Below are positions 10,890 through 21,913 of a DNA stretch of 64,000 nt, one piece after another. The first letter of the stretch is position 1, and each line of letters begins with the position of its first letter. This stretch comes from Distichodus sexfasciatus (Eukaryota; Chordata; Actinopteri; Characiformes; Distichodontidae): contig JAVGVS010000025.1 of NCBI GenBank assembly GCA_032718565.1, forward strand, positions 3,867,046 to 3,931,045, in the 5' to 3' direction. The notes beneath the pieces are model-generated. The model saw nothing but the letters and a program-made list of their open reading frames with translations, ran no database searches and had not been told where the DNA came from. A program made the position numbers and the translations under genes.

Positions 10890-11545
10890 TAAAAAAAAAC
10901 TGGTTCTTCATTAGTGCTCTGGGGAACCTTTTTTATGATGTAGAATCTTTCTATGCTGTTTAGGGTTCTTTGGGGAGTTGAATATGAAAAAAGAATTATT
11001 TTAGTAACACCTTATCTCACTTTCAGTGCTCTGAAGGAGTCTTTATGTTAAAGTATGACCTTAATGGCTTCTGACCCTTGCCTACTGTGTAGAAATTATT
11101 GTTAAGGTGCAATAATTTTTAATCGTAACAGATGAAATCTGCCATTGAGAGATAAGTTATTAATGTGCAGTTTATATAAAGTAACTGATAACTTGACTCT
11201 GATAACTGATAACTGATACGTTTTACCAAACATTTAAACAAACTGACCAAATTAAAATTACATATTGCACATAATGAAGTGAAAATGAGTGATTATTTGC
11301 CATTGTGAACACACCAAAATGAAATGTGACCTCTGCATTTGACCCATCCATGAAGGAGCAGTTGGCAGTACCCAGGGACAGTACCTTGCTCATGAGTATC
11401 TCAGGCACTGGATTCAAACCTGCGACCTTCTAATCACGGGGCAAACACCCTACCGTTACACCACCAACTGGTCTTTGTAGAACCAAAGAAGGCATCACTG
11501 TGAAGAACCACTTTTGGTTCTTTTCTTTTTAAGGGTGTAGTATGA
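10890..11545. repeat. GGTTCTT-rich DNA-transposon-like repeat interrupted by a SINE
   Basis: The left end has AAAAAAAAACTGGTTCTTC. The right end (about 11478-11540) has GAAGAACCACTTTTGGTTCT and TTTAAGGGTGTAG, forming imperfect inverted ends of a type common in fish. SINE-B (11272-11470) lies between them. Confidence 0.5.
11272..11470 (-). mobile_element. SINE-B copy
   Basis: The reverse complement has head GGTGTAACGGTAGGGTGTTT, a diverged B box, GAGCAAGGTACTGTCCCTGG and tail AATAATCACTCATTTTCACT. Most of the family length is present. Confidence 0.8.
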
Positions 11546-11702
11546 ATCTGGTAGGTTTGAATCTGAGGAGAGTCTAAAAACCAACACTGGCACCTTGAGT
11601 AAGACACTAAATCCCAAGGTCAGAGTTAAGGAAGACTGTCCCTGCATTTTGGAAATGAATGTTGCTCTGAATACAAAAGTCTGCCAAATGTATTAAATGT
11701 AA
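11546..11702 (+). mobile_element. tRNA-SINE-like fragment with TCTGCCAAATGTATTAAATG tail
   Basis: The tail matches the common fish motif of a 'gcgtctgc(t/c)aaatgc' end. A degenerate tRNA-like head with GGTTTGAATCTGA sits at 11553. Related tails occur at 39745-39800 and 58230-58275, and in reverse at 47588-47625. Confidence 0.5.
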
Positions 11703-11819
11703 ACATCAGTGGGGCTCTTTTTCTTAAATTTACTCCCAAGAAGGTTAAGACATTTAAACAGTATAACATTACTCCTGTAGAATTGCTAAAACCCAGTTAC
11801 TGAATGTTTTGTGTAACAG

Positions 11820-11987
11820 TTTGGGTGTCGGTCCCGTGATCGAAGGATCATCGGTTCAGGTCCAGAACAGGTAAAGGTACCACTGAGATACTCATGAGCA
11901 AGGTACCATCCCCAAGAAATGCTTCTATGCGCTGCCAAAATGGTGCCCACTGCTCCATGGATGGGTCAAATGCAGTTCAAATTAGTG
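11820..11987 (+). mobile_element. SINE-B copy, 3' truncated
   Basis: Contains GGTCCCGTGATCGAAGGATC, CGGTTCAGGTCCAG (B-box remnant), GAGCAAGGTACCATCCCCAA and CATGGATGGGTCAAATGCAG. It stops before the usual tail. Confidence 0.78.
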
Positions 11988-11989
11988 CA

Positions 11990-12180
11990 AGAGTGCTCTT
12001 CAGCAGTTGTAGATTCTGTTCTTACATATGGAACAAGTCTGATGTAAGAAGACACTGGTAAATGTCTGAATCTTCACGACAACTGCATACATGGATTTTA
12101 ACAACAAATGCCTTCTTAGGAACGGTTGCTGAATGAGTCCCATTGCTTTCTTTAGGATTATTGTGTGTTCAACTCTAACA
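11990..12180 (+). repeat. Interspersed repeat family G, copy 1
   Basis: Shares CAGTTGTAGATTCTGTT, TGAATCTT and GGTTGCTGAATGAG-type blocks, in the same order, with 28758-28925. This is an old two-copy family in the window, class unknown. Confidence 0.6.
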
Positions 12181-12302
12181 CATCCTACTGACTTTGACGT
12201 GCAACTCCATATTTAATTTCAGAATCAACAAACAAGATGTAGTGGCTAAGTTAATAAGGCGTGATGGACGGAGTAAAAATAGAACACTGGAGTTGTTGGG
12301 AA

Positions 12303-12327
12303 GTGTGTTTGTGTGTGTGTGTGTGTT
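12303..12327. repeat. (GT)n microsatellite
   Basis: About 25 bp of alternating GT. Confidence 0.85.
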
Positions 12328-12439
12328 CTAATGACATTTGCAGTAGCAATACGTAGCTCTGGTAACAGACGTGGCTTAATGCTCGCAGATGAATTCACAC
12401 TGTGATCCTCTGCCCCTGCAGGCTTCAACTGGCCCTGTT

Positions 12440-12660
12440 GTAAATATGTTTATACCACAACAGCACAGACGGCTTCTCCATTTACCAGCCCAATTCTCTT
12501 AATCATCCTATGCCATGTGATAATAGGTATCTCTTGCTGCAAGCCTGCCTTTGTTGTACTGCGCTGATTGTTATTCGCAGCACCAAATTATGGTAATTGC
12601 AGAAATTGCCAAGCTAAAGGTTGGGGCAAAATTGAATTGTGTGTATAAGGCCAATGTTCG
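12440..12660. promoter_or_regulatory. Possible conserved non-coding element
   Basis: Unique sequence with TTTGTTGTACTGCG, GATTGTTATTCGCAG (SOX-like ATTGTT) and AAATTATGGTAATTGCAG (homeodomain-like). There is no open frame. The texture resembles deeply conserved enhancers; conservation unverified. Confidence 0.33.
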
Positions 12661-13036
12661 GTCACTGTAATAGACTATTTGGAGTTAACACTAAATCATT
12701 CCAGTGTGACCCATTCACAAAAAACTCAAAGATGGGGGTAAGGGACAAGCACAAAATAGAACAGGAAAAAATAGAGGGTTAAGCAGATTCAGAGCTAATA
12801 TGAAATACACTGTGAAACTGAAAAAAGTGGACCTCTGTACCTTTGTCCATAACTTTGAACATAATGTTGACTGATTTTTAAAAAAAATTCTTCCACTTTT
12901 GCATACAGAATTAAATTAGACTGTTCTCACTTATGACAAAAGGGAGGGCATTTTCATCATTCTCTGTAACTTGTAATTGCAAAAATAGATGATTGTCGTT
13001 GAATGTGATCACAAATTGACACCTTAATAATCACTG

Positions 13037-13192
13037 TTAAAGTCAAAGTGAGTGATTATTTGTCTTTGTGAACACAGCACACAGTGCACCACAACCAAAT
13101 GTGACTTCTGCATTTGACTCATCCGTGAAGGAACAGTGGGCAGCTAACATGGGCAGCACAGCACCCAGGGAGCAGTTCTTGGGGACGTGTTG
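13037..13192 (-). mobile_element. SINE-B copy, lacking the tRNA head
   Basis: The reverse complement gives CCCAAGAACTGCTCCCTGGG, then TTCACGGATGAGTCAAATGC and tail AATAATCACTCACTTTGACT. The 5' head is absent. Confidence 0.8.
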
Positions 13193-13213
13193 TCATTTCT
13201 CATTAATATTAAA

Positions 13214-13247
13214 ACAACATGTGATAATTGTCATTATCACATGTTGT
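13214..13247. other. Perfect 15-bp-arm hairpin with 4-base loop
   Basis: ACAACATGTGATAAT (13214-13228) and its exact reverse complement ATTATCACATGTTGT (13233-13247) flank the loop TGTC. It is too short for a microRNA precursor. It could be a cruciform-forming site or a palindromic binding site. Confidence 0.85.
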
Positions 13248-13539
13248 GTATTAAAGATACATATTAAATGTAAGGAATATAATCACTTTGTTGCAACCTG
13301 AATTCTGAATGAAACAGTTAAATATTTTTGAAAATCTGCCAACATTTATCAAAATATACAGAGGAGAGTATTTCTTCAAACTCTTCAAAGTCTATGTCTG
13401 ACCAAACAGGATATGGGGTCCCATCTGTTCTTTGGACATCCATTTGGGTCTGTACCACCTCTATGCACACTATAAGGTTAATAAAAAACAGTCATTTGTA
13501 TTAGTATTAATTTAAGAATGTAAGAAATCGTGTCGTTTA

Positions 13540-13910
13540 GATTTCTCTTCTATTCTACGTCACATTAAGCGACATTTGAATAACTCCACAGCTTCTATCT
13601 GAGAAGCCCCGCCCACCAGGTAGAACTGCTAGCACTTTCTGATCTGCCATGTTTTTTCGCAAGTGCTAGTGTACAAATCGCAGTGAAGAAGTCTACCGGC
13701 GGAGTGTTGTGTTGAACATGTTTGACTGTATGGATGGTCTGTTAGCAACAGCCATGTCGAATATTTTCATGTGAGGTAAACTCTCGCCGTGCTGTCTACA
13801 CCCCAGATCCGGAGTGAGACATGGGCAGCAGCGGCTCATTTACATTTAGGAATACTACGGAGAAACAGCCTGTTCTGAAAGGTCCTGAAATAGAATAGAA
13901 TAGAATGTGT
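13540..13910. repeat. Possible unclassified repeat bounded by CTATTCTA/TAGAATAG
   Basis: TTCTATTCTACG on the left and AATAGAATAGAATAG on the right are weakly inverted. The GC content, with CCCCGCCCACCAGG, differs from the flanks. No second copy exists in the window, so the call is weak. Confidence 0.25.
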
Positions 13911-14039
13911 GGATATAATGACTTGTTCTAATGAGTTTTTATGGATGCTTAAAATGCTCAGCAGGAAAAGCATTTAAACATACTGACAGGATTAAAAATA
14001 GGTCAGTTGGAGATTCTTAATATTTCTGTTACTCCATTT

Positions 14040-14270
14040 TTTGCATATTTCCCAGCCCGTGAAACCAATGTGGAGTTGCAGGGAGGGAAAGCAACTATTT
14101 ATGCACGGAAAAGCGGCAGTCGGGGTAAACAGTTGGCCATGAGCGACTCTTTAAAGGTGATTTAAGGAGGGGAAGAGCTGGTGGTAATGGCCGTGGGCCT
14201 GGAGGCGGCTGACTGATTTAACAGAGTTATTTATTGGCAGTTGTGGTGCGGGACGTGGGCCACGGATCCT
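14040..14270. promoter_or_regulatory. Unique GC-moderate block, possible regulatory element
   Basis: Repeat-free, moderately CpG-retaining, with no open frame. It is set apart from the low-complexity DNA that follows. Confidence 0.2.
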
Positions 14271-14340
14271 AATGTGCTAAGAGGTGCTAAAAGAGCAAAG
14301 CAAAGCACCAGCACACATACACACCCAGATCCTGTTAGAA

Positions 14341-14440
14341 AAAAAAAAAATATATATATATATATATAGTGTGTGTGCGTGTGACCACAAGTTTGGGCGG
14401 TACAGCCAAAGAAAAACTCATTGTAGTGTAGCTTTTTTTG
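14341..14440. repeat. A-run, (TA)n and a G10 run
   Basis: An A-run at 14341-14350 leads into a (TA)n tract to 14368, then a GTGTGTGCGTGTG run. A G10 homopolymer is near 14431-14440. Confidence 0.8.
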
Positions 14441-14879
14441 GGGGGGGGGGCAGGGAATGGGTTGTAGACAAAAAGAAATCAATAGGTAATATGCCTCCTC
14501 ATTTGGACTAGTCTGTGATTATACAATGACGGAGATCTCACAGTGAGGACAAAGTTCCCCACATTGATCCACTTCTCAGAATGGAGAGCAACTCCCTTAT
14601 TTCATGCTAGAGACAGGGAGTGATAAATTCACAACAAAGGTTTTTCTTTCTTGCCTTTATTTTTTGGATCCTCTGCTTCGCTCGTGCAGGCGCCAGTGTC
14701 TGGGGTCATTGGTTAGTGTGGATTTTAACATGGCACAACGGGAGACAAAAAGAAAAAAACCAAGCATAGCAACACTAAATGAGACCGGCTTCATTTGAAA
14801 AATAAAAAGCGGCATCTTTAGAAAAGAGCTCACTGGGCGTTACACATGGTTACCAATTTCCTTTTGCCTTTATTCTTTT

Positions 14880-15131
14880 GTGTGGTGTGCGTGTGTGTGT
14901 TCTTGAAAGTGTGTGAGAGTGTAGATGCATGTGTTTGTGGGTAACAGTGTGTTAGGGTGTGTGTGTGGCGGGGGGGAGTGTTTAAATGAAACTGTGGGTA
15001 TGAGGATAGATGTTGTGTGCGTGTGGATGCATGCTTAGAAGTATGTGTATGTGTGTGTGAGTGAGTGAGTGTGCAGATGGATATAGAGGTGTGAAAGTCG
15101 TGCAGGCGTTGGTCTGTGTGTGTGTGTGTCG
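14880..15131. repeat. GT-rich simple sequence
   Basis: Interrupted GT tracts throughout, with a G-run near 14970. Open frames here are translations of the repeat. Confidence 0.75.
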
Positions 15132-15339
15132 GTAAATATTACGGCAGAACCTACATTGTAAAAGCAGAGAAGACAAAAAAGAATAAATCTATGAATTACT
15201 GAGACCCCTCAAGTTCAGACACCTTCCACTTCAGGGGCTTTACTCTTGGTGCTAATCTTTGGTCAAGTAGAACTCTTTTGGAGGCATTTTTATCAAACTG
15301 AAGAAGACGTTTTTTTGCCGGTTAAGACGCAGCCCTGAA

Positions 15340-15475
15340 GAGCTAAAGATTCTGTGGAGAGCTGCAGTCTGTCTCTCTAAGTGGCTTCCATCAGAGCAGA
15401 CATTCTGCCTGATTAGGTTACATTAACACAAGATAATAACTCCATTAGGGACGAGGAGACACTGTTTTTTCCTCC
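15340..15475. promoter_or_regulatory. Possible small conserved non-coding element
   Basis: Unique sequence with CTGATTAGGTTACATTAACA and GATAATAACTCCATTAGGGA, homeodomain-like clusters without coding potential. A GGA repeat begins at 15511. Confidence 0.25.
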
Positions 15476-15959
15476 ACAGTTTGCTCATTCTCCAGAGGGA
15501 GGACAGAAGAAAAAGGAGGAGGAGGAGGTGAGTTAAGGATAGCAAGCAAGAACATTGTCTAAACACACACACATACAGACACATATTTTACTCGTTAGTC
15601 TTGAGCTCCAGACCCCTATTATTCTGACACTTGTAACACGCTCCAATTGAACTTGTTTACCACATACACTGTCTGCCCTCATGTTCAATATTCTCCCATG
15701 CTGAAGAACAAAGTCAGTAGTGGCTTAAGATGAAAGCGAGAGTTGGTGAGCACCAATAAACCCTAAATCCTCGGTCACTAGCAAACCAAGGTGCCATTCT
15801 ATATGGACGCAGATCTGTTATTAGATTTTGACAGACCACATCGATTTGAAGTTGTTCCACTTTTCTGCTGATTAATAGTCTTATTTTAACCTTTTCAACT
15901 TTTTGGCTTTACAGCTGTCAATGTATGTAGAGAGGAGATGCACAGAACACTTATGTGCA

Positions 15960-16210
15960 ACTTCAAGATTTCAAGATTCTTTATTTGTCATGTACATAAA
16001 TTTTGTTAAACAAGTACAACATGTAGGAAAAATACTCTGAATGATACTAAGACTGTGAAAATCAATAAATAAAATTTAGAATTTAAAAAAGTTAACAGGT
16101 TTAGTTAAAAAGCTTATAATAAACTACAGAGTACGAATAAAATATATGGAAAATATAGAAAATCTTGGTTGTACTACAAAAAATGACTGCACTTGTGCAT
16201 TTTATAGTAG
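15960..16210 (+). repeat. Interspersed repeat with TCAAGATTCTTTATTTGTCA start
   Basis: CAAGATTTCAAGATTCTTTA followed by TTTGTCATGTACA is a common fish repeat opening. The region at 61385-61900 may be the other part of the same family, because it has the typical GGCAGTCTAATGGCCTGAGG block. Confidence 0.5.
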
Positions 16211-16256
16211 AAACTATGTATTTAAAGTCCAGTGTGTGTTGTTGCAGAACTTTTTG

Positions 16257-16505
16257 GGAAAGTTGGTAGCGTAATGGTTAAGGTGGTTGCCTTGTAATCG
16301 GAGAGTTGCCGGTACAAGTCCCGGACTGGCAAAGATACCATTGAGGTACAAGTGAGTAAGGTACTGTACCCAAGCACTGCTCCCCAGGTACTGCAAAAGC
16401 TGAACACTACTCCTTCATGGATGGATCAAATGCAGAGTTCACATTTCATTGTGTTGCACTATGTGCTGTGGTGTGCTGTGTTGACAATGACAAATAATCA
16501 CTCCT
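16257..16505 (+). mobile_element. SINE-B copy, near full length
   Basis: The head is TTGGTAGCGTAATGGTTAAG (A box). GTTGCCGGTACAAGTCCCGG carries the B-box region with one mismatch. Then come GAGTAAGGTACTGTACCCAA and the tail CAAATAATCACTC. Confidence 0.83.
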
Positions 16506-17529
16506 CCTTTTTCCCCTCAAATTAAGCAACTTACTGAAGAAATCCTTTTTCAAAAGCTCTATTTTCCAATGGAAACCTTATTTTACTAAAAGAACATTTA
16601 TATTACTTTTATTATTTACTATTACTGTTATTAGAGTGCCCTACAGTTCTAAAAGCTAAATGGACTTCATCTTGAAGTGCTCTGAGTGCTGCGGTTAAAC
16701 GCTAAAGCTCACAGTATTGGTATTAAAATAGGCTCTGCGAGTGGAAAAAGCATGTTTGGTGGACACAGGTCCTAACTGAGCTTCTTTTAGGTTCTTGAAG
16801 ACATTTCTCATCTTCTCATCCGAAAGGCTTCTTCAAGTTAAAATGTGGGGTTATCATATTGGAGGTGGTTCTGAGAGCCGCTTACTCACTCTGGCATCAA
16901 GCGAGTTACTTTTTCTTACACAGAGTTCGATAAGGTGTGTAACTTAGCTGGCGGGAACTTAACTGAACTGGAGATGTTGATTTAAGTTGAACTTTTCAGG
17001 CATGAGAACACTGCCTCCTCCGTGTGTTGCGCTTTAGCAAAATGACTCCGGCCGGTCTTTCACACCACTTCACTAAACAAATTGTAGCGTGTTCAAGTCA
17101 CAGTAAACAGAGAGCAGCACCACTAGAGACCTCAGGAGCTGTGGCATTCATTCAAGATTCAAAATTCAAGATGCGTCACATTTTTTGTCTGACTCTTTGG
17201 AAGCAGAATATGCAGAAATGAGAGGCGTCTTCATACACTGTTTATGTATGTAAAGTGCATTGTACATCATTTACTTGAGCCGTCGCAAAAAGCTGGAGGT
17301 CATGTGAGTTTATCAGCAGCTGCTCCTGGGTCCACGCGATCAGAATTCAGCCCTCACACACGACAGCCTCTGACAAACGAGACGAGCTGCGATGTGGACA
17401 GCAAGCAGAAATCAAGCGCAGTGAGCACAGAGTCCAGCAGTTATGTGACCATCATGTGAACACTTTCGGTCGGCAGGGCAGTGTGTGTCACAACATGATG
17501 GAGTGTGAAGTGTTTTTAAGAGACAGTGT
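16506..17529. other. Unique sequence, no recognisable feature
   Basis: No gene, RNA or repeat family recognised. Short AT runs only. Confidence 0.45.
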
Positions 17530-18212
17530 GTGTGTGTTGCGGAAGGGGAATGCGGTGATGAGGGAGAGGTTATAAGCAGTGTCAGTGTGTGTATGTGTGT
17601 GTGTGTCTGTGTGTGTGTGAGAGAGAGAGAGAGAGAGGAGGGAGAGGTTATATGAAGTGTGTGTGTGTGATTGAGATATACAGTGCAGGACCTGTGTTGA
17701 TGAGGGAGAGGTGACATGAAGTACTGGTGAATGTGTGTGTCGCAGTGAATCTGTCACAATATCATTTTCAGCATTGCAGGTTGTGTGTGTGTGTGTGTGA
17801 GATCACTTGCTTGCACATCTGTGTCACTCTCAGCTTTTGAAGTGTTTATTGACATTTGATAATAAATGCAGTGAGCTGTTTACCATCATTGTGTGTGTGT
17901 GTGTGTTTCAGACTCTGGCACAATCTCATATTCAGGATTGCAGGTTGTGTAAGTGAGTTCTCAGGAACATGTGTAGCTCGTTGCATATGTCTGTGTGTGC
18001 CTTTGTGACTGTGCTAGTGCCTGTGTGTGTGTGTGTGTGTTTATACTTCAACATCACATCAACGTCCCACTGGGCATTAACCCCCCTGCTGCCCCGCTCA
18101 TGCCCACCTGACACGCCTGATGCCCCCATTGCTACCCCCCTCATGCTTCCGATGCGCACCTCACACTCATCTTCTTCCTCACCAGTGCCGATCTCACTCA
18201 CTCACTCACTCA

Positions 18213-18245
<33 letters not shown>

Positions 18246-18462
18246 CCCATCACAACCAAAACTACACATAACCTCTTCTTCATCACTGTCCTCATCAACA
18301 CCATCATCATTGGTGTATTGGTGTGATCATCATCATCACACCAATACTCTATATAACCTCCTTTTTATTATACTGTCATCGTCGTCGTCGTCGTCATCAT
18401 CATCATCACACACCCCATACACACAAACACACTAGACAGCTTCATCTTCATCACTGTTGTCG

Positions 18463-18501
<39 letters not shown>

Positions 18502-18600
18502 CACACCCATGCCCTCTATAATCTCTTCAATACTCCATCAACACTCCATATAACCTTTTTTCTTATGACAGCCACACACACACACACACACAGCCGGTGT
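17530..18600. repeat. One-kilobase simple-sequence and minisatellite block with a strand switch
   Basis: The first half is GT/GAGA-rich on the plus strand, with three GAGGGAGAGGT units (about 17562, 17640 and 17703) and two copies of a CACAATNTCAT...GCAGGTTGTGT unit (17755 and 17919). From about 18060 the complementary bias takes over: CA tracts (18214-18243), CATCAT tracts (18366-18412, 18462-18501) and ATATAACCT units (18352, 18549). All open frames in it, including His-rich ones, are repeat translations. Confidence 0.8.
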
Positions 18601-18814
18601 CAAGTATCAGCTCCTGCTCCAATAAGCGATCAGATTAATTAGCTGTGTGTTTATTTCTGCTCCAGCCGACTCTCTCCTAAGAGCCTCTAACTCACTCCTC
18701 TTCCTCAGCACTGCAGCTGATTTATTTGTCCAGACGATGAAGAGTGCCTTCATTAGTCACCAGCAATGCAGAACACACTCGGTAGAGCAGACAGAGAGCA
18801 GGAGTCTGCACAGG

Positions 18815-18828
18815 GCCAGGAGGGGGCA
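18815..18828 (+). promoter_or_regulatory. CTCF-like motif
   Basis: GCCAGGAGGGGGCA matches the CTCF core (CCA-S-Y-AGRKGGCR) with one mismatch. Motif match only. Confidence 0.35.
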
Positions 18829-18941
18829 AAGAGGGGCAAGTACAGGTCTGTTGTCAAGGCAACGCCCATCATGCTTTTTACAAGATCACACATTCGGTGT
18901 GTGTTAGGACATCAACGTGCATGATGGAGTGTCATCTGTAA

Positions 18942-18964
18942 GTGTGTGTGTGTGTGTGTGTGCG
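18942..18964. repeat. (GT)n microsatellite
   Basis: Alternating GT over about 22 bp. Confidence 0.85.
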
Positions 18965-19269
18965 TGAAGGGATGGGACAGGGTGGTGTGACGATAATGGA
19001 GACTTTATATAGTTTATGATAGAGCTGAGCAATACCACCTCAAAGCAATATCACGATTAATCAAACATTTTTTTCTTGATTACGATTAATTTTGTTTGGA
19101 GCTTTCGGCAGTGTGGACAAGGAGAAATCATGTGATAACACATGCAGGAGTATGTTTTAATGAACACACACTGGGGAATAAAATATTAAGAGAGTTATTT
19201 AAAAAATTGAAATAATCATCATGGGCAAGAATATCTCGATTAGAGGTTCTGAATGACGGTTTTGATTTG

Positions 19270-19458
19270 AAGAAAGGGTAGAAGGTAGGGAGGGAGAGAG
19301 AGAGAAAAAGGGAGGAGAGAGAGAATAAGAGAGTAAAGCAGGTAGAGAGAGAGGGAAAAAGGGAGGAAACAAGAGAAAGAGAGGGAGGAAGGGAAGGAGG
19401 TAGGGAGGGAGGGAGAGAGAGGGAAAGAGTAAGGGAGGGGATGAACATTTTCTAAAGT

Positions 19459-19497
<39 letters not shown>

Positions 19498-19515
19498 TTT
19501 GTGTGTGTGTGCGCT
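19270..19515. repeat. Purine-rich tract followed by a (GT)n microsatellite
   Basis: 19277-19440 is almost entirely A/G on the plus strand. It is followed by about 55 bp of mainly GT (19456-19512). Confidence 0.85.
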
Positions 19516-19829
19516 GGGAAGGGACAGGGCTGTGTGTTGACGAGGCAAACTGTGGTGAGATCTTTCAATATTTAACATTTTTTAATAATAATTTTTTAAC
19601 TAACATTTTTTAACCATTTAACCTCATAAGACTTATTTTTGTGGTCCACTCAATGATCTACTTCAATACAGCAGAGCCTTTTGTCCCCACAGATAAACCT
19701 CAGATAAACCTACCTACATTATCTATCTGTATTCACGCCACATACCCACGTCAGGTTGTGGTAAACCGGTGCTGTAAAAAGTAATGAGGCATCATTCGGA
19801 ACACGTTACATAAAAAATCTAATGCAATT

Positions 19830-20340
19830 CCACTCGCAGCCGTTACCTCTAGTGCACTTCTCCCCACTCTGTCAGTTATACAAACTCAAAATGGGGCCGA
19901 CTTATCTCCGAGGGTCTCGCGGGCTGAAGTGTGCGGCGCAATAAGAGCGAGATCTCGGGGGAGGGTGGGGCGGGGGACTGCACCGCTCCCAAGGGGAGCC
20001 CACTCACAGTGAATTACCAAGCGCTGAACACGGCCTTTCCAGGGATTCTGGTTGAGAACACTGGCCTTGTGCAACTCAACCTTCTCCATTCTGTACTATT
20101 TAATGATCTTTCACATGCTAACATAAAAATAAACACGGCTGTGTGTGCACATCGTCTGCCCTTTTTGCGGCCAGCGTATGAAACGAAGCGAAGAGAAAAA
20201 AGGCATGAAGGACACAGATGGAAAAAAAAACCTCAGAAGATGAGAAATATCACACAGTGCAAAGTGGCTCGTCGGGAAATTACAAGCAAATACCGTCAAG
20301 AGTGATTGCGGCCTGCGGAGTCCTCGCTGAGAAATTTCTC
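19830..20340. promoter_or_regulatory. CpG-retaining unique block, possible regulatory element
   Basis: 19890-19990 is GC-rich with several CpGs (GTCTCGCGGGCTGAAG, GTGCGGCGCAATAAG) and a GGGTGGGGCGGGGGAC SP/KLF-like site. It continues into repeat-free sequence. Minus-strand and plus-strand open frames show no domain. Confidence 0.28.
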
Positions 20341-20495
20341 ATCCCAGTCATTTCCCAGCAAATGGAAAGGGATGTTCATTTATTTGAATTACTGTCAGAT
20401 GGTCTGACTCAAAGGGAGCAAGGGATGGAGGGAGGAATGGTGGACCGCCGGAGGAAAAAAGGGAGCATGGACAACGCAGAGAGTACACCAGGCTT

Positions 20496-20661
20496 AAGAA
20501 GGAGGAGGAGAGAGAGGGAAGGAGGGAGGGAGGAAAGAGAGAAAAGAAGGGAAGGAGGGGGAGAGAGGGAGAGAAAGAGAGTGAGAGAGGTGGAGAGAGA
20601 GACAGAGAGGGAGAGCAAGAGAGAGATGAAGAGGGATGAGAGGGAGGGAGAGAGAGGGCGA

Positions 20662-20704
<43 letters not shown>

Positions 20705-20850
20705 GGAGAAAGAGAGTGAAAGAAGTGGAGAGAGAGACAGAGAGGGAGCGCAAGAGAGAGATGAAGAGGGATGAGAGAGAGGGAGAGAGATGAAGAGGGA
20801 ATGAGGGGAGGGATAGGTGGAGAGAGGGAGAGGAAGAGAAAGATAGTGAG

Positions 20851-20884
<34 letters not shown>

Positions 20885-20890
20885 GAGAGA
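20496..20890. repeat. 395-bp homopurine-biased block, potential H-DNA
   Basis: Nearly all purine on the plus strand, built from GAGAGAGG units, with an uninterrupted (GA)n run at about 20664-20702 and repeated GAGATGAAGAGGGATGAGAG words (20625, 20758, 20788). The 191- and 184-codon open frames across it are charged or Ser/Leu repeat translations. Confidence 0.88.
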
Positions 20891-20904
20891 TAGTTGACCC
20901 ACTT

Positions 20905-21010
20905 TCAGACAGACACTTCTTAGCTGATTAATTATTCATCCCCATAACAGGCAAGTGACATCATGAACGATTGGAGCCTTAAAGGGAATCAGTCATTCAC
21001 CTAATACTGC
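20905..21010. other. Short unique segment, nothing definite
   Basis: Contains GCTGATTAATTATTCATC, a homeodomain-like word, between the purine tract and AT-rich DNA. Confidence 0.2.
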
Positions 21011-21205
21011 TGAAATTTGTTATGGAGATGGAATCTGTAATTTATACTGTAGAGCCTGCATGACTATCCATCAATTTATCCATCCATCTCTCCAATCACG
21101 TTCACTCTGTGAATTTAAGCAAGCTCACTGTGAACATTATTAAAAATTATAAAAATCCAATCCACATCTCAACAGCTGAGAGCGGGAAGAAGCAACACTA
21201 TCCCA

Positions 21206-21229
21206 GTCCTAACCCTAACCCTAACCCCT
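21206..21229. repeat. Short interstitial telomere-like repeat
   Basis: CCTAACCCTAACCCTAACCC, just over three CCCTAA units. A weaker copy lies at 27771-27790. Confidence 0.8.
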
Positions 21230-21699
21230 CAAAAATAGTAGCATGCAGAGTGGCAAAACAGCGTTACAAAAAAATCGAATACTTGTTCTCATCACAATAA
21301 CGGTGAGTCCACCCTGATGAAGCTGAAAACAAGAATCTGTTGCTTTATTCATCAAAATGTATGACTCTGAACTTGGCAGAACTTGTACATCTGAGGGTAA
21401 GTTAAAAATCTTGAAAACTTGAGCATCAGTTGAAGAATGCACATTCAGGTGAGAAGCTGATTAGTGAGCCAACAGTATGATTGCGGTGCTTCTGGAAATA
21501 TGTTTAAGCAAGAGGTAAACTGTAACTGAATGGACAATGTGTACATGTTGTAACTAGTTGTAATAGTTATATATCTTTTACATTCTTTAAATTATTCTGC
21601 TTTGTAAATACAAATATTACATAATGGGTAATGTTGTTTTAATGTGATTAGCTACTTTTTTCTCTATAGCTAGTTGGCTCTGTGGACCAAGGTTCACCG

Positions 21700-21913
21700 C
21701 GTCATGCTCCGGACTGGTAAAGATACCACTCAGATACTCAATATTGTCCCCATATACTGCTCCCCTGGTGCTGCCCGTGTCAGCTGACTACTGCTCCTTC
21801 ACGGATGGGTCAAATGCAGAGGTCACATTTTGTTGTAGTGCACTGTGTGCTGTGCTGTGGTATGCTCACAATGACAAATAGTCCTTGAATTCACTTTAAT
21901 TGAATTCGCTCAA
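21700..21913 (+). mobile_element. SINE-B copy, degraded head
   Basis: CCGGACTGGTAAAGATACCA, then CCTTCACGGATGGGTCAAAT and GTAGTGCACTGTGTGCTG. The tail appears to have received the SINE-A insertion that starts at 21914. Confidence 0.78.

Noticed and set aside
13214..13247. microRNA precursor
   Set aside because: The hairpin is only 34 nt; precursors need roughly 60-80 nt with a larger loop.
18323..18642. His-rich and Ser-rich open frames
   Set aside because: Direct translation of CAT repeats; no conserved protein features.
20218..20902. 191- and 184-codon open frames on opposite strands
   Set aside because: Both are translations of the GAGAGG purine block (Glu/Arg-rich on plus, Ser/Leu-rich on minus).
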